Source: Epinephelus fuscoguttatus (lineage: Eukaryota; Chordata; Actinopteri; Perciformes; Serranidae). From it: DNA of 64,000 nucleotides. The stretch is from contig NC_064775.1 of assembly GCF_011397635.1 (NCBI RefSeq), positions 14,955,452-15,019,451 on the forward strand, written 5' to 3'. Shown piece after piece: positions 10,860-25,744 of this stretch; position 1 is the first letter of the stretch, and every line of letters begins with the position of its first letter. The notes below the pieces were generated by a model. It saw only the letters and a list, made by a program, of their open reading frames with translations, was not told the origin of the DNA and did no database searches. Both the position numbers and the translations under genes were made by a program.

Positions 10860-13800
10860 TCAGAGGTTAGTCTCGTCCCAGGTTGGGTCGTTCATGCTCT
10901 TTAGGACTCTCCTGACAATCCTCTCCAGCTCTTTCCTCGCTCGCTGCTCCTCCTCCAGTGTCCTCTTCATCCTCTTGTTGTCCTGGAGACGTGAGACAAA
11001 GACAGAAGACAGAGGACAGGAGGATGAAAGGATAAAGAGCACCAGTATGAAAAAAGCAAATATGAAAATTGATAAGGAGAAGTCCCAGTTAGTGACACCT
11101 TTTATAAACTACAGACTCACCTGTTTGAGTTCCTGGACCTCATCTTTCAGGCTGTACACAGTGTCCACCAGACTCCTGCAGGAACACATCAGCTTTACTG
11201 TATCACACCCTGACTGCAGTTTCATTCACACAATGTCTCATTTCATATATTGCATGTTTTGTATTTTTGCTATGTTCTACGTTGCACTTTGACAGTTGGC
11301 AACCCTTTCTATATTTGTACTAGAGCTGCTGCAGCAACTCTTCTTCTCCACAGGGACCACTGTCACAGCCTCACTTACCTGCATTAACACACAATAAGCA
11401 CACCTTTCCCCTGTCGTCTCTCACCTCTCCTCCACCACAGTTTGTCCGTTGCTCCTGGTCTCCTCCACTATGATCTTCTCCTCGTCCGGGAACAACATGT
11501 GTACATCCTTCCTGCTGGACCCTGATTGAACAGTGAAAACAGTGTAAGTTTTAAACCTTGCGCATGCATGTGCACACACACATACATTTTAACTTCAAAG
11601 GGGATGACATCATAGATAGGCTTGGACACTGATGGGGTTCCAGGTTGCAGTTACAACACATCCAGCCATTAAATAGACTGTACTATAGGGCTCATACAGG
11701 CTCAAACACTAAGACAAATACTTGACACACAGCAGGTCAAAGGCTGGGAAGATACACAGTTATATACGTCTATCCTAAGTTGTATCTAGCCGGCTCACTA
11801 GCATGTCTATTGTTTGGACACCGATATCTTACGAGAAAATGAGGCAGTCCTGTAACTATGTGCGGTCCAGAGACTGTCATAATCCGAGTCCTCTGACTGG
11901 TCTGAACACGGCAGGTTGCCGGGGAAACCAGCGATGGTGAGGCTGGTGTCAGCGAGCACATGGTTGTGCATGAGGTCGGTCCCTTGCCAGGCTGTACCAT
12001 AACGTAACCAGTAATAGACGGGGTTGGAACAAACCAAATTAAATGTGGGGGGAATGAATGGAGGATTATCGGATAAAGGATGACGGGACATTTGAAATAA
12101 AATGAAAACAATTTGTGTGGGAAAAATCATGTCAAATTCAAGAAAGCAAGGGTAAGACATCAATCAGAATAAACGAAGGACAATGAAACCAAACATATGG
12201 ATGAAGGAGTTAATGAAAGAAATATTTGGAGGGTAGCAGGAAAGACATAAAAAGAGAGAGAAGAGAAAACATTGTTAGAGCTGACAGCAGAGAACAAACA
12301 GTGGTTAGCAATGAGACAGTGCGTGAGCATGTATATGAGTACGAGGATGTGTGTGTGCACTCACTGGAGTTGAGAGTCTGTCGTGTCTTGGCGCTGGTAC
12401 AATAGGCCTCGATCACTTTCAGTATCTGAGCGTCCTCCTCTAGAGCCGCTGTACCTGAGACACAAGGACAGGGCAGACAGAGAGGTGAGATGGTGGAGGA
12501 AGGGGGAGGAAAGACAGCGTATTTGTTGTACCAGTGAATTTCAAAGAACATCTCCCACAGCTTTCTTAACAGTTAGAGGACAAATTGTTCCCCTTGCCAT
12601 TGGGGTGGTGTATTTGCTGAGTTGCATACTTACTTTTTCTGACAGTGAAGTCCTCCTCTGAAGGTTTCCTCTCTGGCTTTCTCTTAGGTAGCAGCTTTTT
12701 CATGTTCTTTGGACTCTTACTCATATCCTACAAACAAAGATACAGAAATATGTACAGGAGGAATCAATCAAACTGTTCCCTATCGTCTCAAAAACATCCT
12801 CAAAAACACTTAGGACACATTTTGATATGCCAGTGCTGAGCACCTCCTTGAAGCAGAGAGCAGCTGAGGGCCGGAGTGGAGGCGCAGGGCGAAGGCAGCT
12901 CAGGCTCCAGGGTTTAGGGGTGCTCGGTTGCTCCAGGGGCCCCCACATGGGACTGCTGCTGCTGAGGGTGGACCCAAATGAAGAAGGATGGGGAAGAGTG
13001 TGGTAGGTGTTTCCTGTACTCGCTCCACGAGACTCCGAGTGTCTGGATGGAGTGGCTGGGTGAGAGGGCAGCTGGGAGAAGCAGAGGAGAGGTTGTAGAA
13101 AACAGGAAAGAGAGACAGATACTGCATGAGGTTCAACTGATCGACTGGTTCGTTGAGACTTACTGTGTGACAGACGGACTGGGGCTTGTGCGAGTGTGTG
13201 TGCGAGGCTGGAGTGTGTGTGTGTTTGGTGAGGAGGTCGAGCCAGTCCTGTAGTTCTTGCTGACTGTTACATGCCACCTGCATGCGCTCACACTGGCCAC
13301 CTGAGCAACAAACAGGCAGAGGTTACACAGACAAACACACAGTTGTTTTCTTACTTGAGTGATGGTGCTGCTTTTAAAGATGTCACAGATTCCAGTATAA
13401 AGGAAGCACAGTCAACAGGAACCTGCCTGTGATGCCATGCTAAAATCAGGATGAAGTGATCTTGTCTTAAACAATTAGAACCAGCTAAAGAGAAAGGGCT
13501 GACCGGATATTTCAAATGCATTCTTCAGGGTTTCCCCGTCTTCTATTCTGGAGATGAGCATCCCTGTCAGTGGCATCCGTCCCTGTGGTGACACACACAA
13601 ACACACAGTGTATAAATTAGTGGACCAAGGACCAAACCACATGTGTATGCTGCCGAGAAAGTATAACTTACCTGATAGATGAATCCACTCATTCTCAGGC
13701 TAGCAGAAAGCATGAGCAGAGTGTGAGGGAAGAGGACGAGGTAGCGTTCGTTTGACTCCTGAAAATCAAAAACAACATACTTTTTTACGTACATTCACAT

Positions 13801-16800
13801 TACACCTGTTCAGGAAAACTCAAGGCAATTTGTGACCCAAGGCCGACCGACCCTCAGTGAAATGATCCAATCATTCCCATCTTGTATGATCGTGCGGTAG
13901 CTAGTGAGTCTCTCAACATGTGCAGACCAGGTGTGACTGTGCATGTGTTGTTATATCACACTATATGATGCCATGACTTCTCTTTTAAGCCTCCTTGGGT
14001 CAACTGTTTGGAAACTGTGATCAGTACCTGACAGTTCTGCGTGTGGACCGTGGCCTGGGACATGTGGAGAACAGGGCCGAGGGTTCTGATGTCATCCCCC
14101 TCCCAGTTTCTGATTGGCTCCGTTAATATCTGCAACTCCAGGTCTTTCTTCTTCCTCACCTCCTGGCACTTAGCCTAAGCACACATACAGAGAAGCATTC
14201 AAAGACAAATAAATGCAAATGTTGTCTAATAAATGTTGTCTTGCAAATAATGACCCTGCAAGATCCCCAGTCTTTGCAAAATCTTACAGTGTGTGACTTT
14301 AGATATGAGACAATATCAAACTTTAGTCTTTTAAAAGCCTTTTCAAAGTCTTCTGGTGTTTGGTGCGCATAGGATCCATCTATGTGTCTGTGTGCTTGTA
14401 TCTTACCGCAAGGGTTTTAAAGTCCATCATGGCAGCAATGAGATCAGCTCTGTCAGGGTGCTGGTCCTGAGACAAAGAAAAAAGAAAGTATAGGAACACA
14501 TCAATGGGATTTTTTTTAGTGTATTGGTTTATTTGGACAATAACACAGACAGGTAGGTTTAAACTAACCTCCATGTGTCTGTCCAGCTCTTTCAGCAGCG
14601 TTGGGTATCTCTCCAGTCTGGTGAAGGGTTTACTCAGACTGGTGGTCAGAGTGAGGATCCCAGGACTGGACGCCCCCTTTGACTCCATGAACTCCCCTAG
14701 CTCCTCACTGTGATGCACACACACATACAAATATACAATATATATTCACAAGAAAAAATACAGGCCTGCAAACACAAAACACAGCACATCTCTGACTGTA
14801 CCTGTGTTGTGTGAGTATGTTGACTGCAGACGGGTGGTTGGAGCAGTAGGCCACATAGAGGATCTTCATCTGGGGCATCAGATTCAAGAAGAACCCCCCG
14901 ATCCTCTGCTGGTTCTCTGGGAGCCTACACACACAAATGACATCCATTAGATAACGACTGCCACTGTCAGCAATAAATCACACATTAAGGTAAAGATTTA
15001 AACGATGATAATTATGGGATTTAACCCAGGATGTGTAATACAGAGGAAAAATCTAGTAAAACATGAATTGAATTTTCTTCATTCCTTTAAAAAGAAGTCT
15101 CTCTATGTACGTTGCGATCACACAGGGCTCAGATAAACAGACTATTACATGAGTCTACCACTAGATGTCTCTGTAGCTTTAATAACTGCCTCTACTCAGG
15201 CCACTATCAGGTCTGAGCTACAGTTTGCCTGCCCCCCTCCTTTTTGAAGCGAAGCCAGAGGATGTATTTGAAAGTTAAACAGGATGTTAGCTTGAGCTGT
15301 TTATCAGGGTTTTGTGCAGGTTTCAGAGAGAAGAGTCTGATACTCTATGAGAGCTTTTATGCTCACCTGTCAAACTGTGTTCAGTGAACCTAGTACGATA
15401 TATATACTATCAACTATCAACCAATCATTTTCATGACAAATTAACTATTTGGTCTGTAACCTGGCAGAAAATAAAGAAAAATGTCCATTATAGTATCATA
15501 GAAATTGTTTATCATGTTTCAGTGGCATCTGTAGCAGACAGATCAGTGCACTGACTTTGTATGCTCCTCCAAGGACTGAACCAACATCTGCTGGAAGGTC
15601 GAGATCTCCTCCAGATTTCCCTGAATGTGACCGATGTCAATGCTGCTGAGTCTGCAAAACGGATGAGAGGGGAGGAGAGGAGAAAAGAGGAGAGGGGCAC
15701 CAATATATAAGGATAATAATTCGTGCATTTTGTAAAATGTGCATTAAATATGCAGCATATATGAGTTCTTACACTCTCTAGAACTTGACAGATAATATAG
15801 GTGTTGCAACAGATATGCCAGTGTGCGTAGCGCTGCCTCTAAAGTCTGACTGTGTTGAATAAAACAGTAAAAAGTGTAAAAATAACTCCACCTGTCTGTG
15901 GGGTGAAGTGAGCGCAGGTAAGAGCCCAGGAGACTCTGCAGCTCCCTCGAATACTCACTCTCTGCTTCCAGGATGTTTTGCAGGACCTGACCGAGACACG
16001 GACCACAAATACACACAGAGGCTTTAATATTAAATGGAGTGAGTGATATACAGAATAAGTAATGGAGAGGGATATGAGTGCAGTTATAAATGGCAGTGGT
16101 GTATGCTCTTGCTTATAACAATACCCAGTTGATAATACAACTTTTATGCACCAGGTATGCTCGGTTTAAAGCAACTTAACATATTACACTGAAAATACAC
16201 TGTAACATTACTCCAAACATCCTTTCTAATTATTAGTACAAAGGAAAATATTAATATTTTAGAGTCGTAAGTCCAACAATTTGTTTTCATTATGCTGTTG
16301 ACATCAATATGAATACACGTCCAGAAGTAAGACAAGACCTGCTGCCAACAACATCCTGCTAAGGCAAAATGACTCTAGGAGCTATTCAATTATTACCAGG
16401 AGATGCATAATGGAGAGCGATATCAGACCCTATGGGAGCTGTAACACCAGCTCGAGTTGCTTTCCATGCGTCTGATGCTACAGGCTAATTGGCTAATCTC
16501 TCCACAACATCACAGCCTCTCAGGAATGAGGGATCTGGTAATAAATTGTTGCGTTCTAGACACGTGTTGTGTCTCCCCTCAGGGTTTCTGTTAGGACAAA
16601 TTGATGCAAGTCCACGTGTCCAGGAAGATTTCAACATCCTGGACGCATGGATACACGGCAGACATTCTGCCGAAATATAATAAGAGGTATAAGCTACAAG
16701 AAGAATGGCATCATCAAGGTATACAGATTTTATTTATCTTTAAATCAAATTATCAACTGATGTGTAAGAGGATACAGAGAGGAGCTCAGTGCAGGCAGTG

Positions 16801-17107
16801 GGAACAAAATTTTGGTTTAAAAAAACACTGGTGTTTTCAAATTTGAAATGGTCATAGCATGGTCTTAAAAAAACAGCACAAACACACACACACAAAAAAA
16901 AAAGCCCAAAGGCTACATCTTCGACTTATACAAGCTTCTCTTGTGTCCATTAGAAGAAAGACAAAAACTTTTTTATTCATATCATTTTTTGTTTTGCGTT
17001 TCAGTCTGAGAACAGCTTTGACTTGAGGCAGGGTCTGTGAGAGACACTCAGGTACCCCAAATGAAAATGGACTGCCTGGAGAGACTGTGGCAGCTTGTTG
17101 CATTATT

Positions 17108-17179
<72 letters not shown>

Positions 17180-20100
17180 CCATAGCCAACCCTGGGGCAA
17201 GGCTGCCCCAGAAACCACTGGGATGGAAGAAGTAACCTACATTACATCTGCTGCACTCTCACACAAACTCACACAGGGGTGCCATGCACACTCAACACAC
17301 CATCACATGCTTATACACACGGACAGACAGACGCAGCTACACAATCATTACTGGATGTGCAGATGAAAAATAATTGATTGCACAGAAGCAGACACACGTG
17401 TGAGAACTATCTGTTAATCTGGTTCACTCCATCACTCTAATGAGAGATAGAAACCATAAATAAGGAGATGTTTATTACATTTCTGGGTAATGATATCTTC
17501 AGAATTAATTACCCCAGAAGTCTAACATGTATCATGAATAAACCAGACCTAATTCAAATTCAACATGATAATTATAGTCTGAAACTATTCTGGTAGAACT
17601 GAGAAACGGTAGATTTTCTTCCTCTTTCTATGACTGTGAGAAAATTTGGTCATGCATGCATGCAGACAAACACACACACACACACACACTTTTATAAGTG
17701 TATGATGCTCACCACATTGTAGTAGGTCTTACTGATGATGGTGGTGTCAAAACCTTTGGGGGGGCTTTTCAGTGTCCCAGACTTTGGCTTGTCTAATGTC
17801 TTGTCTAAAAGGAGACAGAAGGAGAAAACAATTCAAATATCAAATGGAGACAAGAACAAGGTGTAAGCAAGTTACACCTTAAGTGCTAAAAATTTTAAAT
17901 GAGCACATGTTCTGCTCGTCTCTATACATGTCAGTTATTACATGTTTATGTTTGGTTTGGAATACATATAAGAACTGGGTTGCAGGATGATGTCGTGTCC
18001 CTTTAATGTACAAAATGTAGGATGACCAATGACTGAACTCTTTACCATACTGACTCCAACATGTCATTTCACTGTCCTGTTTTTTTTTTGTTTTGTTTTT
18101 TTAACATTGTATGGCCAATAATAGAGCATGCTGTCATATCCTTCAGTTCATTGTCCTTTGCAGACTTTGCCATGTAGAGCAGAAAGACCGACGAGTGTTT
18201 CCTAAATAATGAGCCGTTTAATGTACTTTTAGACTTATCTGACTGACGAGAGGAAGTAAACTACAATTAGGGTGCAGTTACAGAAACAAAGAGATATCCT
18301 CTGCCTAGATCTTCTTTTGATTGTGTATTAGAGCAGACACAAAGGAAGGTCCAAAGACTGCTATATAACCTATAGCATCTCTGTTCATGTGTCAGTCTCA
18401 GTGACAATAATTTGTGCCAGACAACAGGAACACACAGCCTCCATTTCACCGCTGTTTACTTGACAGACAACCACAGCTATCATACATTTTAGTCTGCTAT
18501 CTCTCACATCACACAACTCCCACCGGTCATATGAATTTACTGCCATTCCTCAGAGCGCTGTTATCATGGTCCTTGTTTTCAGCTGTAAGCTTCAAGTCAG
18601 GAAGTGCCTTTCTATACAGCAGGCCTGACGCTTCCTGTCTTTGTGTGCTTGTGGAGCTTCCTTCCTTCGCTCCTGCCTTCCCTCCTCAGAAAGCAGCACA
18701 ACCAACCATCACAATCAGACCACAAGGATATGAGCACGGGAGGCAGCAGTTAGCAGCCTCAACTGTGGTCAATTTGAAGTCAGAGATGCAAAGTGTGCAA
18801 GTGCAGCAATTATCTCACATTTCTGATGGAAAAAAATCACACTTGTAAATAAATTGTTTGACGCAAAAATCAAAATAAGTTGAAAGCTTCAGATATGTTT
18901 GTGTCTCAAGATTTACAAAAGTGAAAAATGTCTCATCTAATGATCCAAAATGCGAGCTACATACAAATTAGCTCTCAGTTACAGTACGTTTCAAGGATAA
19001 TTAGCCCAATATATGTCCTTTACATGTGTGTGTCACCACTTTGAGACAATTTCACACACTTCAAATTCATACTGGAAGGATTGGCTGTACTATAATGTTT
19101 GATATACAGTAGTGTGTGACTCAAATGTTTATTTTAGCTGCACCCACCGCTTCCCTTCAGCTCCCGTACATAGTTGCTGGGGAACCATCCAGAGTTGCCA
19201 TTGAGCGAGCCTTCCCACCAGCCCCCGTCCTCCTGTCGGCTCACGCTGATGATGTCGCCCTTGGAGAAGGAGAGTTCGTCCTCATTGGTCTGCTGGAAAG
19301 CAAAGCGCGCCTTGACCAGCACGTGGCCGCACCCACTGCCCTCCGACATGTCCTGAGGAAGAGGAGAATTACAACGAGCTGACTGAATCTGTGGATTCAG
19401 TGGATCTGTGTTTTCATAACAGACTGGTATCAGTTTTGTACATCTGACCCCACTCAGTGTTTGTCTACTGTCAAAATACTCATGAGATGTGTTGCTGTCG
19501 TTGTCATGGTAACTCACCAGGCTGCGGTACTGAGGCTGCAGCACTTTGGAGGAGCGACTCTGAGTGTTCAGAGAGTCAAATGACTTGATCCTCAAGTGGG
19601 AGGAGTGCGGCACACACACACTGTCCTCAGAAACTCCTAAATCTGCACACAGAGCTTCAGTTAACAGTCGAGTTAAACAATCAAAAGATGTAAAATTCAA
19701 TATAGACCCTGGTAAGGTAAAGATACTAACACTAACAACAAACCTAAAGAGCAGAGCATATATTAGAATATCATAAATAAGAAATTAAAAAAATAAGGAG
19801 AACTAAAGAAGAAAACTGAAAACAGTGAAAATGTGCCTTAAAAAATACACATAAAAACAACCATCTTACCTTCAGTAGCTTTGTTGAGGGCAACCAAGGA
19901 GTTTAGGACCTTGGAGAAGTTGAGTCCCTGCAGGAGGTCATTGACCTCAAAAGGCTGAAGGGGAGAAAACAAAATCAATAATATAATATACATTTTAAAA
20001 CAGCAGTAAAGCGAAGAGGAGTTTGAGAAAGAAGAGAAAAGAAAAGCATGTAGTGTACAAACATTCATATAAAATTCATGAAGCAAGGACACAAAGCAAC

Positions 20101-20425
20101 CTTCCTGACATTTGCATGCAAGTATCTCACGCAGAGATGTGGTGGGAATAGAAAGACCTTTAAGTCATGATCATTATAACTACAATAAAAACAATTTTCT
20201 AAAACACATCATGTCAATATGGTTTAAAAATCGTGGTTTTGTTTCTTTACCCTATCCTTAATTAGCTTGCATCAGTTCTCATTACAAATTTACATCATGA
20301 CAACTTACAGTCAAAGAACCTAAAAATAAAGAAATACTGAGTTTCATGGGGGTTTACATCCCTGCTCCAACTGCAGTCTGGAGCAGGATTACTAAAAGTC
20401 TGAGCTTCCCCTTGTAATCTCCCCA

Positions 20426-20459
<34 letters not shown>

Positions 20460-23400
20460 CCATAATCAAAATACCTCTGAAGCCCCTAATCTTGTGTATA
20501 CCACACACTGACTGCCTTCTACATTCCCAAGGTGTGAAGGTGGAGCAACATGTTGCGTAAATGTCAGAGCTGAAACATCCTGATTTGACAGCTTTTTCAA
20601 ATTAAAGGTCCAGTGTGTAGGATTTAGGGGAATATATTGGCAGAAATGGTATATAAGTATGAGACCTTTGTGGATAATTCAGCTCCCGTGTAAACTTCCT
20701 CAACAACACAGAAGGAATTCTAACCAGGAGAACTTTCATCTGGTTGCACTCTGCAATCCTTGCTGCTAGATGTCACTAAATCTCCCTACATCTTACACAC
20801 TGCTCCTTTAAATGTCCAAGGTTACATGCTGAGAGCAGCCAGAAATAGCTGAACATTAAGATTTCCTATATCCCAATTTCTTTTCAGATTGTGTCTCTTT
20901 AATATACCAATAAAACTACACCGGTGTTTAATGTAGTCCTGCTTTTAAGAACCCACTTCATCTGATTTATATTCACAGGCTGATTAGTAGTCAGAGCAGT
21001 ATGGACCCAACAGTTAATACACGCTTCCATCCTTCCCACTGGCACTGGTCCGAGATACAACATGAGGCTTTTGAGTCACTGCCGCAGTAGAAATGTATCA
21101 GCGCTTGAGTTACGTTTGCACACATTTTGGATATTTAGCTGCCGCTCCCTTAAGTACAATAATGTATCAATGGAAATGACTGAAATCTGAGAACCACATG
21201 TAGAGTGTCGGTGACACAGCAAGGCATTTGCAGAGGATCTTATACCTCACTAATGGAGGAAAAAGTCCATTTGATATTGAAATATTAGATCACACTTTAT
21301 TGATCCACGCAAAAATTAGTTTCATTTTAGATTTCATGCAATACAATTGGTCATTATCACGAAGTAAGACATGACCTCAACAGGCTCAGTAACACAGAGG
21401 ACATCTCACCCTGTACGTGAATTTCAATTACGTGAGCTGCTGCTGATTTCTGATCAGAGTCAAGTATTACAATGAGTTACATTCCTCTAATTCTAAATAA
21501 AAGATTATTTATTATTTAAATTATTTTTTCATCTTTAGAACACATTACATTTACTGCACCTGAGAGAGAGAACTGTCCTTATCTTCACATCGTACTTAAT
21601 AAAGTAAAACTTGCTTTAATTATGTACATTTTTGAATGAAAATGAATAGTTTTCATGAAATTAATGTCTTTATGAAGTTAAATATAAGTAGTATAAATAA
21701 TGGCACTGCAGTTAACAACCAAATAAAAGATATTATTAACTATTTTCATCTTGCAGGTTGTGCACGTGCAGCTGTGAGAAGCAGAGAGCATATAATCACA
21801 GCATGCTTAAAACAAATGCCTGTGCGGCTTACCTGACAAAAGGGAGCGCTTGATTTACTGCAGCAGACTCTTAATGCACAGAATCAATATCCCACCCGAT
21901 TAAGTTTAATTAATAGCAGAAGCCAAATTTATGATCCAATTAATTGTGTTGCTCTGATTATCATGAAGTCAGAACTCAACCACACTCACACTGCCACTTG
22001 CAGCCCACTCTGTACTCATGCGCTATTGGACCGACAGCCTGGCTCGTCCTCTGCTTGTCCGATGACTGTCTGGGAGAGTTACTACGCTGATGTCAGTCAG
22101 GCTGCTGGTAATGGAGGCCTTGGCTTCCAGCAACATGGCTGACATGCCTCTAATCAACCTGATTGGAAAATCCACTGACTGCCTGGCGTGTCGCATTACA
22201 TCAGCCCACCCTTTCTCCTCTCCTCTATTTCATCATTTCATACTCTTTCCATTTCTCCTTTGCCACAGATTCAAGATTTGGCTCAAAGCCAGTGCTTTTT
22301 TTTTTACTGACTGGGCTTTCAGGGACACCAAAATCATTTTCCAAGTTGGGAGCAAAACCTTGTTACAGTTCCACAGCCCAGGACTCCTGTGTTGCATAAT
22401 CTGCTCTTTTCCATTTATTACATGGCTTTTTCCATGACTAAGATCAATAGTGTTTGAGTGTGTGAGTGAGTGAGAGAGTGTGTGCTGTCATTTTGTACCA
22501 CACTACTCACCAGCCCTCTCTACACACCCACTCCGGGGCAGGACATAACCTGGCTTGACCACTGTTGTGCAAACACACAGACACAGGCACACACCCTATG
22601 TTTTTGAGCTCTGATAACAATACAGACATTTTTTTTGACAAACATACCAAACATACTGTGTCGATTTCAATGTTTCCAACTTTATAGCTGAGAGTTTCTG
22701 TGCCAAACAATTCTGCAAAACTACACAGCTTTCTGACTGGAAAATAAATTTTCACCACAGCCATATTTACTCATAAGAAAAACCTTTCCAGGCTGCTCTT
22801 GAGCACATTTCACTTTTATATTTAACACTATATCAAAGAGTTTAGATGTCTGAATGGCTAAGAAACAAACATTTAGTAACATAAATCAACTAAACACAAT
22901 TTTTATGTAATATTTGGGGAAAAATGCTATTGCTCAATTGTAAAGCAATAGCTTTTACATGACCACGTGGCCTAATGGATAAGGCGTCTGACTTCGGATC
23001 AGAAGATTGAGGGTTCGAGTCCCTTCGTGGTTGAAATTTCATGTTTGTTCATGTTTCCTTAGTACCATGGTGAAGAGAGTGGCTGGAATAGTGCTGTGAA
23101 TGCCACTTTGTTTTGCAAAATGCAAACATTACACATTGGGGTAAGTCTGTAATGCTTTGAGATAATACATAGTATTTTGCTCTCCAGAAACAAATAGTAT
23201 GCACACTGTGGGTAACTAACTCCCATTTGAGCCAAGCAGTTTACGATATAAACCCTCCACACATGCTAACCCGGATAGTGATCACACTTGACTAAACATC
23301 CAAAATGAATGCAATGTTTTTTTGTTTTGTCCCTGACTAATTCCGTAACAAATTTCGTAAAACACAAACCATTAAAAGGCCAGTTAGCTCAGATGGTTAG

Positions 23401-25667
23401 AACATGGTGCTAATAACGCCAAGGTCATGGGTTCAATCCCCATACTGGCCAGTGATAACAGCCCAACAAAAATAAATTTTATTTTTATGCATCTGCAGCA
23501 GAAAATAGAATGTCATACTGTGGACATCTGATCTACCACTGTAACAGCATTCTTTATAGTACATCATCCAAAGTCCTAAATAAACTCCAGTACCTCCAGA
23601 ACTCCACTGCATGTCTGCTCATCGATCCCCGCTTCTGCAATCACATCACCCCTATCCTCCCGAACCGCCACTGACTCCCTGTCCCAAAATGCATCCAATT
23701 CAAAGTTCTTCTCTTTATTTATAAAGTCCTCCATAACCATGCCCCCTCCTAGCTCCCTTACCAACCTCCTCCACTGCCACACTCCTTCCCATAGTCTCTG
23801 CTCCTTCGACGCCAACCTCCTGACTCCACCACTCAGGACCAAGCCTCAGACCTGGGGTGACAAAGCCCTCTCCATAAGCACCCCCTCCCTCTGGAACACT
23901 CTCCCCGAACACATTCATGATATTTACTGACAGTGTTATCATACTGATTAATTTATGAAACTAATTTCGTAAAGCACATAACAAAAAGAAGGCTGGTTAG
24001 CTCAGATGGTTAGAGCGTGGTGCTAATAACACCAGGGTCATGGGTTCAACCCCCATACTGGCCAGTGACATTACCATAACAAACCAGTTAGTCTGCATCA
24101 GTGGTCAAAAATATATGAATATCACCTTGTGTACATTTTCTTATCTACAATATTAAGAAATACAACCAGTGACAGAGAATCTCACCTGCACATGCACAGC
24201 TCCTTTCCTCCTTAACTGCCTGTCAGATTTTTTTTACACATTTATAATCCTTCTGTTTTCATTCATTTAATAATGATAACTCTGTATTTCTGTATACCAC
24301 GATACTATGAAACTGCGATATTTGCTGAGATGGTTATCAAACTGTCTCAGCAATATCATTGCACCCCTGACACAGGGCTGGCATGTGGTCACACCTGAAT
24401 GCGAACAAAGAAACGTTTCCAATATATCGGGCCCTGATTAATTGTGAAATAAATTTTGTAAACACAACAACATCAACAACAACAACAACACATCCTGAAA
24501 TAGTAGGCTGCATTGCCTGGCTTAATCCCACTGTTGTGCAAGCACTCAGACACATGCACGCACCCTACTACCTGTTTTGATTGCTTCCTATCAGAGAAGA
24601 AGAGCATTCAAAACATTTGTAAGAACTAAAACACATATCAGAAAGCAGTACTAAAAACACTCCCACTTTGCTCCTGAGGATATGAGTAACACACATTATG
24701 GTCTGTGTTTATCTTATGAATCACTCAGTGGAGCTCACCTTTGTGTTCGTCACGTAGACAATACAATACAAAGTGTTTAACACAAACACATTTTTGTATT
24801 TTAATTGCACATTTTAAACGAATATTGTGACGAAAAATCCCAACAAAGCCATATTCACTCGTAACTGCCTCCATACAGGTCGCTCGTGAGTGTACTACCT
24901 GTTGCTGTCTCGTGCCGTTAACAGGAGTAACGGCCAAACATAAAGACGTCACTCATAAACAGAACGACAGATATTTTTTACAAGGTGGTTTACAGGATAA
25001 ATAGGTCTGTAAGTTGCTGGTATGGGGTTATCTGTCTTCTAGGCTTCATGCTGTGTAAGTAATGCATTATTGATATATTAACTCACCTCCACACCGAAAG
25101 CCCCGCAGCCTTTAATAAACTCGGTGATGTTCCTCTGACACTCGCTTTCGCCCCTCGGTTCCTGGAAAAACTACACACAAAAAGTGCCTGAATTAGCTTT
25201 AAATACTAAGATAAAATATTAATAAACTCTTAAAAAAGTGTTTAGGATTTTTCCGCATGAAAACAATCTTATTACAGGCGTTGCTAGTGCACTTGCCACT
25301 TGCTGCTCACCAGTATCAAGCTAGCTAGCGTAATAAGATAACTTCCGGTTACAACTTTCAAAGTAAAGCAATAATTGAGAGACGTTTCAAACATTTTGTG
25401 TTTAAAATTATACTTTCACGAAAAAAAATACATTACCATTGTAAGTAGTTATACACTTTTTTTTATTGTGGTCAAGGATATCTGTCATTTTCAGTGAATT
25501 CTGAGGTATCATTTTAATATTTTATATACCTATAGCGTGATATGCTTTTATTTTGAAAGAAGCACTGCCTCACTCTGCAGCTAACTGAAGCGACATTGAT
25601 AGAGATCTACAATCTCTCAGGGAAGTTGGATAAGCCAGGAGGATATGACGTTACAGGTCCATGGTCC

Positions 25668-25744
<77 letters not shown>

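Noticed and set aside
16852-17366. Open frames rich in Cys-Val or Thr-His
   Set aside because: They are readings of the AC microsatellite.
22900-24100. CRISPR-like or regulatory array suggested by regularly spaced similar units
   Set aside because: The units are tRNA genes with shared flanks, in a vertebrate intron.
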